Position numbers and translations under genes: made by a program. 64,000 nucleotides of DNA from Leuctra nigra (lineage: Eukaryota > Arthropoda > Insecta > Plecoptera > Leuctridae): contig OW203773.1 in the NCBI GenBank assembly GCA_934045905.1, forward strand, positions 22,245,246 to 22,309,245, read 5' to 3'. This document shows, in pieces, positions 8,322 through 20,450 of the stretch (the stretch's first letter is position 1; every line of letters starts with the position of its first letter). The notes beneath the pieces were generated by a model, which made no database searches, was not told the DNA's origin, and was given only the letters and a program-made list of their open reading frames with translations.

Positions 8322-10552
8322 GTCGGAGATGTATTTCCCTGTGCGCAGCTCATGTTACGAGGTACGTGCGAAATATTACATGCAGCGATAGAGCCTGACA
8401 CAAGTAACCAATAAATAATAAATGATTTAATATTTATAATATAGGTACTATAACTTCAATTATATTGAATGTAATCAGAGTTAATACACCCAATTTAATC
8501 ACAATTTAACGTGGCGCGATAATTCGATACTGCATATTTTTATTTATGTTTAATTTTTAATTTGTGTTAATCAGTTCAGCTATATTTATTATAAAATAAG
8601 TATTCATTTAATGAGAATGAACAAAACTTTAACATAAGTGGTATACGAAAATCATTTCGAATTTGGTGTTTAACTTTTAAAATAGCACACGTTGTTAGTA
8701 TTGTTTTAAATTTTTCCTGATAAAATGGTCGTAGTTCTTTCAGAAAAAAACATTAGTTTTTTTGTTAAAACGTAACGGTATAAAAAAAATTAGAGCTTCA
8801 TTTTAGCTATAAAATACACGATTTTACTAGGCTGCTATAAGATAACATGGAGGAGAAAACTCATATTATCTCAGAAACTAGACACGAGAAGTGTTTAATT
8901 TTTTCAGAGATTGTTTATTGCATGACTATCAATAAGTACCTACACAACAATTTATGAAGATCTGAGACTGCCACAAGTGATCGCGCTACCTTAATAGTTT
9001 CTTTGTATTGAAAACAACTTGCATTTCGATGCCAAGTAAAAGTAGAGTAATTATATTTTGAGCGCTTGGTTTGCACAGTATCCATTAAAAAACAAAAGAG
9101 ATCGACGTAATTTTTTTTTTTTACAGAACCTTGAATGAAATATTATCCATGAGTACCCAAGCTGGTAAATGTAAACAAAAAAGTAGCACTCCGTCTGATA
9201 ATATTAGGAGAAAATGCACATTTGGCACTGAGCTAGACATACAAGTACAAACATAATACAGCCTCCTGCGAGAAAAGGCGATGTAAACAATAAAGCCAAG
9301 CCCAGCGTCATAAAAGAGCGCTTCTAAAGTGTTACGTACCAACAGAGATATCAATTAAATTAAATGCAGACAATGAAAAGAAGAGTCATCAAACAACTTT
9401 TTTACTTTGGTATAATTCGTATTTTATTTTGAATGTATTTTATACTTGGCATGGTTTTATAAACTGTGCACTGAAATGCGTAGTGAAATGTTCATCACAG
9501 ACAGTGACGTCACCCTTGTGTCGTCACAATGGTTGACCCTATTTAAGGTATGATCATACACTGTTTTTAGTAAAAAAAAGATAATTTTTCAATTTTCTAA
9601 ATTTGTAATATTATTTTATTTCAATCTATTGCTATCAATAATTCCAAAGCTTGTCCGTGTCACTCCCATAGATCATTTGCAAAAAAAATTAATTTCATTA
9701 TATTTATGAAAAACTTTAATATCTGAGCTCTGATTGACCGTACACTTTAAAGGTAAACATTTTTTAAAAAATTTTAAATTTAAATTTTTGTGTATTATAT
9801 TTTTTTAGTGTTTGTTGCTTTACATAATTCCAAAGTTTTTCCTTGCCATTGTCATTGTTTCTTTGCAAAAATTATTGCAGTGTGCATTAGTCTTGCGAAA
9901 ACTTACAAATCTGGGCACCTATTTCCATTGAGCCGTATCTCAGTTAAAAATTTCTTTTTTTTTCCCACATTTAAAACATAAAAAAGCATACTTCTAATCA
10001 AGATAGAATCTCACACTTTTTTTTTAATTGAAGGTAATTAAATATAGCAGGGAATAGACCTCCATCAAAGTGTTCTGATGAACCTGAAATTACTGACAGC
10101 TTTTATTGCAAATCAAGTGCCGTTTTCTATTGTTATTTGAGAATAAAAACAAAATTTTGTAGAAAGCAGAGTAAATATTCATAAAAAATTATGTTTAGGA
10201 CTTGGTGTTAACTATTGCCATGAGATTAGTGAAACAATTGGGTTTGTAAATTAAGTCATTGTTATTTAAATAAACATCTAGTGAATGCATTGTTAATATC
10301 ATAAAATAATTTTTTAACAATGGAATTTATGCACCATTGTTGTTTTAATTTTTTTCTTACTTAATGATTACAAATTGAAGCTACATAAAATAATTGGCTA
10401 AATCAAGACATAAATAAATTTTTATAATGGCTAGTGTATGCTCATACCATAAGTGATTTGTGTTAGGTACGATTAGACTAAATATGGTGTCCAGATTATC
10501 AGGGCCTTTAACTTAAAACCTTCATTATATTGATGAGTCGAGAGTGTTAAGT
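8322..10552. other. AT-rich DNA without a recognisable gene
   Basis: Only short, low-complexity open frames are present. Two stretches (about 9600-9740 and 9790-9930) share the order ATAATTCCAAAG, TTTGCAAAAA, TTGCGAAAA/TATGAAAAA and an ATCTGGGC/ATCTGAGC box, so they may be an old tandem duplication of about 170 bp. I assign no function. Confidence 0.4.
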
Positions 10553-10555
10553 GGG

Positions 10556-11113
10556 TATCACACTGAGTTGCAACCCGTGGTTGGAACCCGCGTATGGAAA
10601 CTTTTGTTGCAAAAAGAGGCAACCGCCTATCACACGCAACTGTTTGCTTTGATGTTGGTTTGATGTTGGTTGGTTCACAATTGACACTCATGAATTGCGC
10701 AGAAAGCACCGTTTCCGGTTCCGGAAAAGGTTGCCATAGTAACCTAAATAAAAGTATGGGGAATAAACAAATCTGACAGCGGCAATCCTAATCTCATATT
10801 TAGAGTGATTACTTGTGAAAGAAAGATATTTAAGTAAGTACAAGTAAATAATAATAATACGCAGTATTTATCCATATACATGTTGATGTTAAATATTCAT
10901 CTGATAATTATGATTTATAGCAATTATTTATAGCATCGTATTGGTCAGTTCACGTCACGTGGTACCACAACAAATTGTTGGAACCGGAAAAATAGAGAAT
11001 TCTCTATTTGTCAAACCAACCCGTGGGTTGACCAAATTCTGTCTCTGCACATGCGCGGCCAACCATATTTTCCATCCCCCGGGTCCATACACGGGTTGCA
11101 ACTCAGTGTGATA
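10556..11113. mobile_element. 558-bp MITE with TATCACACTGAG termini
   Basis: The ends are inverted repeats of at least 23 bp, beginning TATCACACTGAGTTGCAACC and followed by CGTG. GGG lies immediately outside both ends (10553-10555 and 11114-11116), a possible 3-bp target duplication of the kind made by PIF/Harbinger elements, although GGG is not their usual TWA. The interior holds no transposase; open frames at 10473-10776 and 11011-11277 are products of the repeat structure. Confidence 0.7.
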
Positions 11114-11328
11114 GGGCTTTTACTCTTTGCTCGATCAACAGGAACGTCGGGGTCCGGAAGGCTGTGGACGAACCCAAATGGTAGATCGCAGGAGAGTGAA
11201 TATTTCGACCACAATGAACGTGTGGCAGCTGAGAGGGCAGCGAAGGAGATCCCATCACGACAAAGAAGAAAGACCACGCGCAGCTCTGCAGGAAGACCAC
11301 CAGAGAATAAGATTGTTTTCTAAAGGTT

Positions 11329-11881
11329 ATTCGCACAATCAAGATCAGCTCTGCACTCTAGTGGTGGAGATGTGGTACTAGAGGAAAGGGTTCAACATTC
11401 AATTCTCCATAAGGAACCTGTAGAGTTTGGATACCTCTACTTCATACACTATTAAACATAGAACCCTGAAAAAAGTAACGAGTATAGAAAAGATTATGCT
11501 TTATCGATCTGTCACCTCAGAATTTTTCTCCGAGGTTAAATTGCAGCGTAATAATCATGCAAACATGAAATGCAGCAGCCAATCAGAGTACAGGAAATGG
11601 TTCAACAGACCAATCAGGCTACAGTATAAGCCGTATTAGCTTCATACGGAAAGTTATTTTATAATTATTTAGACACAATAAATGCATTTCTGAGGTGACA
11701 GATCGAATAAGCATAATCTTTTCTATACTACTTACAATTTGTATGGTTCTATGTTTAATAGTGTATGATGTAGAGGTATCCAAACTCTACAGGTTCCTTA
11801 TGGATAATTGAATGTTGAACCCTTTCCTCTAGTACCACATCTCTACCACTAGAGTGCAGAACTGATCTTGGTTGTGCGAAT
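11329..11881. mobile_element. 553-bp MITE with 194-bp terminal inverted repeats
   Basis: The left arm (11329-11522) pairs with the right arm (11688-11881) over about 194 bases with scattered mismatches. Both start ATTCGCACAA and end at CACCTCAGAA. The 165-base centre contains two CCAATCAG boxes. No transposase is encoded and no clear target duplication was found, so the superfamily is open. Confidence 0.75.
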
Positions 11882-12138
11882 TGTCATCGAGGTATAGGCA
11901 CCGAGTGTTCGCCACGAGTGAGAGAAATTAGCAACTTTTGTGGGAAGATCGTCAACTGTTTTATTTCTCATTGGCCGTGACCTAGCAACCGATCAGATGT
12001 CAACAAATGTACTCAAAATATTTCGGAATCAAACTAAGTCGCGCAAATTAATATTGTGATCAGATTCAGTGAAATTGTGAACACTTTATTATTAATATTT
12101 TGTAGGCGAATAAACATTAGATAAACTTGTGTAAATTT

Positions 12139-12211
12139 TAAGAATTGATAATGCGTAATATGTGCAGCAACATAACATATAACTGCAGCGACTTGGACGC
12201 CTTGCCAAAAG
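12139..12211 (+). other. candidate short first exon (weak)
   Basis: An ATG at 12151 (preceded by an in-frame ATA and TTG) opens a short Cys/Asn-containing frame (MRNMCSNITYN...LPK) that reaches a good donor, AAAAG/GTAAGC, at about 12212. The upstream 200 bases are AT-rich with no obvious TATA signal, and no downstream exon was found. It could equally be chance. Confidence 0.2.
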
Positions 12212-12860
12212 GTAAGCTTCCTTCCCACAGATTAGGTGGCTCTGTCTGTACTTTTTACAGTGCCATCTGTTGTCTAAACACGCTGCCTATAGTGTCTTTA
12301 CGATACACTTATCTTCTTCTTTGTGTGTTTTGTCTGAACTGCCCAGCTCAACCAATCGTTGACTATACAGTCGAAGATCCAGCTTGAAATCTTAGAAATT
12401 ATCAAAAAATATATGACTTAACATTGTGGAATATTTACATTCATTTCAAACTTATGGGCCGGTTTTTCAATACTCTGTTAAAATGATTAGCTAAGCTTAA
12501 ACGTTCATCAAAGGAATGCCATTGATTCTTGTTATGGTATTATAGTTCAAATCAGCGGTTTAAAATTTAGCAGAGCAATGAAAGACTTGCCCTAAGTCAC
12601 ATATAGAAACTTAACTAACATTTAAACGCAGATTTTCAGTTTTTGACATTTTTTACGCTGTACAACCTGAATATATTTCTCACGAGTTTATTTCTGCAAT
12701 GTATTGCAGGATTATTTTATTTCCAGCCCGTATTATGAGGGAAAACAAGTGATTGTATACTTCGCAGTACGAAAGAGAACATGGTTTTTGTGAAGAATTA
12801 TATCTTGTATGGTCGCTTAAAACGTATTCACCTGATTATTTATAATTGCATCATTATAGG
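12212..12860. other. unassigned AT-rich DNA
   Basis: No gene, RNA or repeat boundary is recognised here. Confidence 0.4.
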
Positions 12861-12869
12861 ATACGTTAC

Positions 12870-13020
12870 CTACCACTTAACGGTGAAATTACAAATATTT
12901 AATATCTTGATGTCACGTCATTTGTGATAAGTTCAGTAGTTGTGTGACAGTTTATTGGTAACCATGGTAACAAATTAGTGGAATATAATAAAAACTATAA
13001 CAAATTTGTGAATGATATTT
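12870..13020. repeat. dispersed repeat C, copy 1
   Basis: The segment shares TCACGTCATTTGT, a GACAGTT box, CCATGGTAACAAAT and a GTGAATGATATT/GTAAATGATATT box in the same order with 27990-28150. It is non-coding. Confidence 0.55.
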
Positions 13021-13490
13021 GGATGGAAACTACAAAATCAGCATACTTGTGTCACGTTATTTTGTTCAATGAACTGACTTGAATGTATTTGTTAATCCAG
13101 CTTGTCAGCCACTAGCTGAGTGACGTCATCATCTAGTAAGAAGGCGACGTTTGATAACAAATTCAACAGCACATTCACACATGGAAGTATGTGGAATAAA
13201 TCAGAGTGTTGTGTTCTGAGACCCACACAGTATTCGCTGAGGTGAGTCTGCAATCAGGTACGATCGGCAAACTACCAAAGAACACCTCCAGAGAGCGATG
13301 AAATGTGTAACACTGGCAATTACAATGACGTATGATGATTTACGAAACTTATTCTTTAGAATGTCAATAGTAGACTGGCTTAACTATTTGCCCAAGTTAA
13401 ATCCAAAATCTGTATTTAATTTAGTTTGTATAACAACGAAATAATATAATTACGTGTATCACACAATTATTATACAGCATTGAATATACA

Positions 13491-13494
13491 AACT
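13491..13494. repeat. target-site duplication of the LTR element, left copy
   Basis: AACT lies directly before the first LTR and again directly after the second (16788-16791). Four bases is typical of several Gypsy lineages. Confidence 0.7.
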
Positions 13495-14560
13495 TGTAAC
13501 GGTTTGAATTCGGCGCTGGCGCCAACGTCAAGTCGTTACCATTAGCCGGCATTTGTACCCATATTTGGAGGGTCGCCTAGAGCAGAAAAGATGTCATGCG
13601 CAATGGTCAATGATAGTCGAGTTCGCGGATCGGCGACCTAAGCTCATTCTCTTTCTCTGGCTGACCGTCGTCGACTTCACATCGCCGCGTGAGTAGTGTT
13701 TAAATGTAGATTGTAACCACGCTAAGTTGTAGCGGATATAACGTAGTGCGACTGGTCGTCCAGCCCCTACTTGCAGGTTCAATCTTGAGCTTTGTTAACA
13801 GAATCATTATTGTGCCCCTGTGGCCTACTTGAAATAGAGTAGTTAATGTATTTTGTCGTTGCGTAGTTTTTGTATTGCAATCAAGTGTGGCCACACTTGG
13901 ATTGTCTCCGCGGAGAGTCAGGCAGTCAGGGAAAGGGCACCCTTTTCGATCAATAAACCTTTCTAAATTCAACATTGTATTAAGTAAGTCCAGTAATCTT
14001 AGAACGTCGTCTGTACGAGTTCTATTTATGTAAATGTCCGAAGTAGTTCGGCGAGCATCATATCAAGAAGTGTAAGTAACGAGTTGTTATAATTACTAGT
14101 AAAAGTCCGAATCAGTTCGGCAAGCAACATTGCACTGTCGTTATTTTATAATTGTATTGTATCAGTCTTATTTGCTATTCATTCAATTGCATGTGTTGTG
14201 TTGCCTCCAGGCACACAGCTGATGAGGTTACGACCTGTGTTGTACACAGAGTCCATTTACGCGAGGAGGTCAAACCCCCGGTAATCTGTTATCTCATTCT
14301 GATCATTTGTATGTTGTGTTTATTTGACTGTTCATTTATTCCTCACTTGAGGTTATGTAATAAAACCATAATTAATGTCAACTGGACATCACAGCTTTAT
14401 GTCTTGATAGTCTAGCACCTAGTTCTGATCCTATTGCTCTCGCTCATGTCGTGTCTCTCTCTTTGTCAACTACCACGAGATCACCCGCCCACACCCATCT
14501 CCAGCTGTTGCTAGCCCGGCACTGGTTATTTCTGCCCGAGGCGACGACGTCGGCGTGGCA
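13495..14560. repeat. left long terminal repeat of the Gypsy-type element
   Basis: The 1066-bp LTR starts TGTAACGG and ends GTGGCA (TG...CA). It matches 15722-16787 at a constant offset of 2227, with differences seen only next to the 3' end (GTCGGC versus GCCGCC). An AATAAA-like box (AATAAAACC) lies near 14360. Frames at 13594-13975 and 14152-14415 recur identically in the other LTR and are not genes. Confidence 0.92.
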
Positions 14561-14796
14561 TTTTGGCGCACACAACGTGGGGCCTGGTGATCAAGACGCG
14601 ATGTGTGGAGCCCGAACGTTGGCATTTTGGTGCTCAAATCCAAAATCGACGTGGGACAACAACGACCTTCAGACGCTTGTGTTTGCTGTGATTACCTCGA
14701 GATACGTTTGACCTTCGAGTTACGTGAACACGCCGTGAATACTGGTGAGCTGTATCGTTCAGTCATTATTTATCCCTGTTACGTAATCTTTTCATC

Positions 14797-14874
14797 ATGG
14801 ACGAAGCCGAGTCGTTAGAAGAAATTCATGCTTTAAGCGAGCGCCTGCAAACAGCAGTGACCTGTATCTAAAAC
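14797..14874 (+). pseudogene. gag N-terminus, cut off by the internal deletion
   Basis: An ATG at 14797 starts a 25-codon acidic peptide (MDEAESLEEIHALSERL) at the usual position of gag, downstream of the primer-binding region. It hits a stop right at the junction with integrase sequence, near 14865-14880, so nearly all of gag and most of pol are missing. The assignment as gag rests on position only. Confidence 0.5.
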
Positions 14875-14884
14875 TTTGATGGTG

Positions 14885-15248
14885 ACGGACACATTTTTGG
14901 AAATACAGCCTACTATTTCCTGTGAGATCCGCGAAGTCGAAACTCGTGGCGCAGAAGATAGAAGACGAGGTATTCTTAGTGTACGACACTGCAGAGATCT
15001 TAGTTTGTGACCATGGTCCCGAGTTCATAGGAGCTCCTTAAAGAAGATGGCTCAAGAGTCCAGACTACCATAGTACTCTTCACTACAACGACAAACGTCA
15101 TCCACAAGCGAACCCGACGGAACGCGCTAATTGTACTGTTCTAGGTATGCTGAGATCATACATCACCGACAATCATATGCTATGGGACAAGAATGTGCCG
15201 AAAATAGGTTGTGCCCTACGTACAGCAGTGAACGAAGTAACTGGCTAG
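14885..15248 (+). pseudogene. integrase core fragment of the Gypsy element
   Basis: Read in one frame, this gives an integrase catalytic-core pattern: a KYSLLFPVRSAKS strand, an EDEVFLVYDTAE helix, then VCDHGPEF, which corresponds to the second Asp block of the DDE triad (usually D.G.EF). After a frame change follows a YHSTLHYN..HPQANPTER helix, where the catalytic Glu would lie. The first Asp region is at the deletion edge and the reading frame is broken, so the enzyme is dead. Confidence 0.75.
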
Positions 15249-15369
15249 ACACATGCATACGTTAACTTTGGGTCGTGAAATAATTCTGTGTGGTATAGAC
15301 CACCGACGCTATCGATATGGCGATTATTATTGTCGCGGACAATGTTGACAAGATGCAAGGACTAAAATC

Positions 15370-15660
15370 TATTTTTACAGATATTCGCGCTCGTTTGAAA
15401 CGCGCCCTCAGCAAAACGCCGTGAGATACAACCTCCGACGACGCCCGCTGGAATTCCATGTTGGCGACCGAGTCTTGAAGAGAGACTTCCACTTGTCCAA
15501 CGCTGCCGACAACTATGCAGCCAAGCTAGCGCCTCGATACGAAGGACCGTTCGAGATCAGCAAGAAAACGTCACCGCTGATCTACCGTCTCAAGGACCTC
15601 GATGGACGCGATATCGGAACCTGGCACATCAAGGATTTGCGTAGTTATTATGATAGTTAG
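15370..15660 (+). pseudogene. integrase C-terminal (GPY/F-like) module
   Basis: The open frame ending at 15660 reads YNLRRRP.EFHVGDRVLKRDF, KLAPRYEGPFEI, then YRLKDLDGRDIGTWHIKDLR. This is the SH3-like C-terminal module of Gypsy integrases that binds DNA, complete and in frame. It is followed by about 60 non-coding bases, the polypurine tract and the right LTR, as expected for the end of pol. Cut off from the rest of pol, it can only be a remnant. Confidence 0.8.
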
Positions 15661-15721
15661 CCTGTAAGAACTCGAAGAAAAAGAAAATTGTATTTTCTTT
15701 TTGTTGGGGTTAACGGGGAAT

Positions 15722-16787
15722 TGTAACGGTTTGAATTCGGCGCTGGCGCCAACGTCAAGTCGTTACCATTAGCCGGCATTTGTACCCATATTTGGAGGGT
15801 CGCCTAGAGCAGAAAAGATGTCATGCGCAATGGTCAATGATAGTCGAGTTCGCGGATCGGCGACCTAAGCTCATTCTCTTTCTCTGGCTGACCGTCGTCG
15901 ACTTCACATCGCCGCGTGAGTAGTGTTTAAATGTAGATTGTAACCACGCTAAGTTGTAGCGGATATAACGTAGTGCGACTGGTCGTCCAGCCCCTACTTG
16001 CAGGTTCAATCTTGAGCTTTGTTAACAGAATCATTATTGTGCCCCTGTGGCCTACTTGAAATAGAGTAGTTAATGTATTTTGTCGTTGCGTAGTTTTTGT
16101 ATTGCAATCAAGTGTGGCCACACTTGGATTGTCTCCGCGGAGAGTCAGGCAGTCAGGGAAAGGGCACCCTTTTCGATCAATAAACCTTTCTAAATTCAAC
16201 ATTGTATTAAGTAAGTCCAGTAATCTTAGAACGTCGTCTGTACGAGTTCTATTTATGTAAATGTCCGAAGTAGTTCGGCGAGCATCATATCAAGAAGTGT
16301 AAGTAACGAGTTGTTATAATTACTAGTAAAAGTCCGAATCAGTTCGGCAAGCAACATTGCACTGTCGTTATTTTATAATTGTATTGTATCAGTCTTATTT
16401 GCTATTCATTCAATTGCATGTGTTGTGTTGCCTCCAGGCACACAGCTGATGAGGTTACGACCTGTGTTGTACACAGAGTCCATTTACGCGAGGAGGTCAA
16501 ACCCCCGGTAATCTGTTATCTCATTCTGATCATTTGTATGTTGTGTTTATTTGACTGTTCATTTATTCCTCACTTGAGGTTATGTAATAAAACCATAATT
16601 AATGTCAACTGGACATCACAGCTTTATGTCTTGATAGTCTAGCACCTAGTTCTGATCCTATTGCTCTCGCTCATGTCGTGTCTCTCTCTTTGTCAACTAC
16701 CACGAGATCACCCGCCCACACCCATCTCCAGCTGTTGCTAGCCCGGCACTGGTTATTTCTGCCCGAGGCGACGACGCCGCCGTGGCA
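15722..16787. repeat. right long terminal repeat of the Gypsy-type element
   Basis: TGTAACGG...GTGGCA, 1066 bp, matching 13495-14560 at constant offset; followed directly by the duplicated AACT. Confidence 0.92.
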
Positions 16788-16939
16788 AACTCTGTATTCT
16801 ACGATTGAAAGGGGAGGTATAAAATGAATAATTTTATGTCTCCCAAAACTGAATTTTAAAGAGTATTTCAGTGTTTATCTATCTCATAAAACTGCTTGTG
16901 ACAACACTATATTCTACTGGCTGTGCATTTTCAGATACA

Positions 16940-17500
16940 TTCATAAGCGGAACTGATTATATGTGTTACTTCTTATTCTTGTAAACGCAGTTGAGTGATG
17001 ACTTGATGAGAGATAAGAAGCAACAGGTGAACTTGCTGCAGGAGTTGAGACTGATCTGTACAGAACAATGCTTATGAAAACAACCTCCGATCAACATCAT
17101 GGGACTTGCACATGCACGGATACAGTGTAGGAAGAAACATATGTAAATCAATTGATTTTTCGTAGTCTCAATAATGTTTCACAATTTATTACACATTTGT
17201 CGCACGGGTGACGAACCTAATTAGAAACTTCTCCGTGCGCTAAAGAAGAGAAAACTAAAGAAATGGAACGGAAGAACCCGACCAGAGAATGACAAGAGAA
17301 TAATAAGATGACAATCGATACACCATCTGTAGCAAAACACGGGCTTATGACAGGAAATAACTTGGAACAAAAATATATTTAAATTTAATTTTAAAATTTC
17401 CAAGCGGATACAATTTAAAATTGTGTTAATAACAAGATTGTTATGATGTGACTTAAAACCATGCACTATGTTCTAACAGCTGTTATTCGAGCTCTCAAAT
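16940..17500. repeat. family A copy
   Basis: This copy contains the core landmarks in order: GTGAACTTGCTGCAGGAG, CTGTACAGAACAATGC, CATCATGGGACTTGCACATG, CGCACGGGTGACGAACC, ACTTCTCCGTGCGC, GACAAGAGAATAA, CAAAACACGGGCTTATG, TTGGAACAAAAATATA and GATTGTTATGATGTG. It carries no conserved reading frame. Confidence 0.8.
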
Positions 17501-17639
17501 TAAATAAAATCAAATTATTCATGGGTGTTTTTATGCACAAACGTACCAGTACACATTCAAATGTCGAATGGCATTGGATTTAACGTCGTTTAAATTTGAA
17601 GGGATTAGTCTTCTCTGTTTCTTTGTAACGTCATAACAA

Positions 17640-17970
17640 AACTGATATTTTTGACATCTTTGAAATGTCAATAAGCTTGAAAAAATCTACATGAAAAAAA
17701 TCAACCATTTTCAATGTAACGAACGGAATCAACGTTCATGCATAAAATTAGCAACCTCCAAATACCAAATTGTCAAGTTGAAAGTAGTTTAGAAACGGAA
17801 TGAATCCAATGCTTCCACAATGCAATGAAAGCAATATAAAGAAACTGAACGGAATAAATCAACGTTCCAAAACATTAACAACGATGAAGGAAGGATATGT
17901 CAGGGTAGAAAGAAGTTTTGAAACGGAATGAATCCAACGTTTTCAAGAACAAAATACTTTGATATATCAA
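17640..17970. repeat. dispersed repeat D, copy 1
   Basis: The segment matches 53255-53520: AAGCTTGAAAAA, CCAAATACCAAAT, TTGAAAGTAGTTTA, GGAATGAATCCAACG (twice), CGTTCCAAAACATTAACAAC and TTTGATATRTCAATCTC. It is non-coding; several CAACGTT words repeat inside it. Confidence 0.7.
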
Positions 17971-18289
17971 TCTCATGTACAATAACTGTAGATAACTTTA
18001 TTCACTGCTTCAAAAGCGATTACATTTTACTAACACTCCATCAAAGTAAACAAAAAAGCAAAAAATGTCAATGAAAATAAGCAAAATGCAGGAGAGATTT
18101 GGAATGACGTCTGATCTGAAGAAGAGAACAAACGCCAATGAATGAAATTGTTGAAATGTCAGCATATGTTTTCAAATCCACCTGGATGCAAACTCAGCCA
18201 AGTAGAAACACAGGAAGCACGGCCATCAGAACTACGAATTGACGAAAAGTCAATCACGGTCCTTAGAGGATTAAGTAAACATCTCAAAG

Positions 18290-18425
18290 TTAATATAAAG
18301 TCTGAATTATCAGAAGCTGATTTGCTTGAAATTATATGCGTTAACGCGTTGTAACGCGTTGATGAGCGAGCACACACACGTGCAACATCCCCAGCCAAAC
18401 ACGATACACGATACAACACGATTTT
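18290..18425. repeat. dispersed repeat E, copy 1
   Basis: The segment shares TATGCGTTAAYGCGTTGTAA, CGCGTTGATGAG, GAGCACACACACGTGCAACA and CCCCAGCCAAACAC with 57785-57875. The CGTTAACGCGTTGTAACGCG core is itself partly palindromic. Confidence 0.7.
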
Positions 18426-19470
18426 CTCTGCAACTTTCCAATCTCCATATAAATAGTACAGTCAGTCAGATCGATTTTAGGTCACAATTAGGGTTTTGAT
18501 GATAGAGCTAAAGAAATGTCACCATATACTCAGCAAAACTAGCTTATTTATATATGGTACGGTGCATATCAAATGTGTATATAATATATTTTTTTTTGGG
18601 GGGGGGGGGGGGTGAGGGAAGGTCAAATTTTATTTGTAATTACTTTTAATTTGTATAAAATTCACGCAAAATTAGGTGATGTATGTCAAGAATTCACACA
18701 TTACAAAACCACAAAATGTTTGGATGTTTGGAACACACGCGGCTAAATTTAGTTCGTTCAAAATATTTCATTTTGTTGCTGGTATTCCAGGCAGCAATTA
18801 CTTCCGAATAGACGTAATAATGTACTGATTTCCCTGTATTATCGTTGGTATAAAATATGCAACATTGAAGCATGATGATTTCTGTAAAATGCTTCCCCCA
18901 CCACTTCGTATCCATTCAATACATACATTTGAGTCATTTGGAAAGGCTGGAAAGGAAATACCTTAGGTTAATCTAACGTTATTTTTTGATAATAATACAC
19001 AATGAACGGTCCTGAACGATCTGTTAAGATCACTATTGCTATACTAACTACTCTGATTACACAATGCAGTTCTTGCGAACTCTTGCGCGCCGTGTGTTTC
19101 AGTACTGCTTCTAGTAACAGCGCCACATTCAAAATTCAAAGAACACCCTGCGTGGATATAAATGTTAAATTGTTCACAAAGACACGCATGCGCGATGTGT
19201 TTAAGCGTTATACAGCGTTAAATATTAGATGAGTTCTAAAATCCAAGATCACATCCTATGTTCGAGGTGGATGTGTCGCGTGTACTGGGATTAACCAACC
19301 AAAGAACATGATTCAACTGTAAAGTTACGATCAGTCTATTGAACTTGTTAATCTTCCTTCGTCTAAGGGAGTTAAAAACGATTTCTCAACGGCACAAATC
19401 AGCACAAAACTAGCACAATTCGGACAGCGCTAGAAAATTAACTAATACGAAGTTTTTACTTTTATGCTTG
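18426..19470. other. unassigned DNA with an oligo-T/oligo-G tract
   Basis: I see a T(9)/G(14) homopolymer junction near 18590-18612 and short open frames at 18694-18915 and 19002-19232 that lack any recognisable motif. No gene is called. Confidence 0.4.
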
Positions 19471-19474
19471 ATTT

Positions 19475-19620
19475 TGCATTAACTTAGCCCAGCCACTCAA
19501 AAATAAACATTCGCTCAAAACGGTAACAGCTCAAAACGATTTTTTACGGCACATTTTAGCACACAACGACTATGTTCTTCGTTTTTTGATATCATTTTGT
19601 GGCTGGGCTAAGTTAATGCA
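19475..19620. repeat. 146-bp inverted-repeat element (MITE-like)
   Basis: A perfect 21-base inverted repeat, beginning TGCATTAACTTAGCCCAG at 19475-19495 and returning at 19600-19620, encloses 104 bases. Inside are two CGGCACA...AGCACA words. No target duplication is evident. Confidence 0.55.
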
Positions 19621-19877
19621 CCCGTTTTAAGTAGTTTTTCGTAGAATATACCCTCGGTTTCTGGAAAATATTGCAACAACGTCTTGAAAAGCACAATTTA
19701 AATGTCGATTTGTACGGAAGATAGATAAAAGTTTCAACAAAGAGCCTCGTTTTTCTCAGTTTCATCCGAATGTGACTCATAGAGTTCTTTCCCTGTTCCC
19801 TTTACTTTTAAACGACATGCCACAATATTCTACATTTATCTTCCTGCCTCTTCTTGACGTTGTCCTCTTGTTCACAG

Positions 19878-20007
19878 CTGAAAGAGCGCGAACTTAGCGA
19901 GACAAGTTCCAGGGGCAACTGGAATCACAGCAAGTAGCTTATCAAAAAGAAGTCAGCCACCTTCTGCGCGCTATAAAATAGTAAAGTCTCAGCTGCAAGA
20001 GCAGAAG
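19878..20007 (+). pseudogene. exon-like patch, coiled-coil type, frame broken
   Basis: A good acceptor (TCTTGTTCACAG, ending 19877) and donor (GAAG/GTAAGG, 20008) bracket 130 bases that read as charged, Gln/Glu-rich helix in each of three frames in turn (LKERELSE; FQGQLESQQVAYQKEV; IVKSQLQEQK). If this is an exon it has about two frameshifts, so it is a decayed exon or a chance patch. No family is recognised. Confidence 0.3.
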
Positions 20008-20450
20008 GTAAGGTTCTTCATCCTTATAAGTGAGGGGCATATTTTCAATTGATATTTGGCAATGTAATTTTGAATGAGATTAGAGTGACGTTTTGAAGAT
20101 CATAAATAACATATTTGACATTGAGAATTGTGTCCTTCACCGACGAGGCTAAGATCCAGCAGTGGATCCGCGAACACGACTTGAGTGTCCGTGTCTCTTC
20201 AACGTCCCAACTCTACATTATGTACAGTCACGTGATACCAATACGTTTTAAACTATTTGGATAGAACATAGCTTTGTATCGTCTTCAATGAAACTTACAT
20301 CAACTCTACTTTTATACCCATGCGTGGGTATTTTGTTATGAATGTATGATATTCCTAAAATGGTTGGCACAGCGAAGAGCTCTCTTACAATGATGAGAAC
20401 TATTGATAACGAGGACAATTGATTAGAGATGATGAGTGTGTTTCCTTCAG

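Larger units (their letters stand above)
13495..16787 (+). mobile_element. internally deleted Gypsy-type LTR retrotransposon
   Basis: Two near-identical 1066-bp LTRs enclose only 1161 bp and are flanked by the 4-bp duplication AACT. After the left LTR is a TTGGCGC...CAACGTGGGGC tract resembling a lysine-tRNA primer-binding site. Before the right LTR is a G-rich tract (GTTGGGGTTAACGGGG) fitting the polypurine tract. The interior keeps a gag start and part of integrase but no protease, RT or RNase H. The integrase C-terminus (YNLRRRP.EFHVGDRV) resembles insect CsRn1/Mdg3-type Gypsy elements (recognised, not searched). Low LTR divergence implies recent insertion. Confidence 0.88.

Noticed and set aside
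14216..14260. Hammerhead in the LTR (CTGATGAGG...)
   Set aside because: The core heptamer is present but no GAAA and no paired stem II follow.
13594..14415. Short frames in the left LTR, repeated exactly in the right LTR
   Set aside because: Duplicated only because they lie in the LTRs; no similarity to a known protein, and LTRs are normally non-coding.
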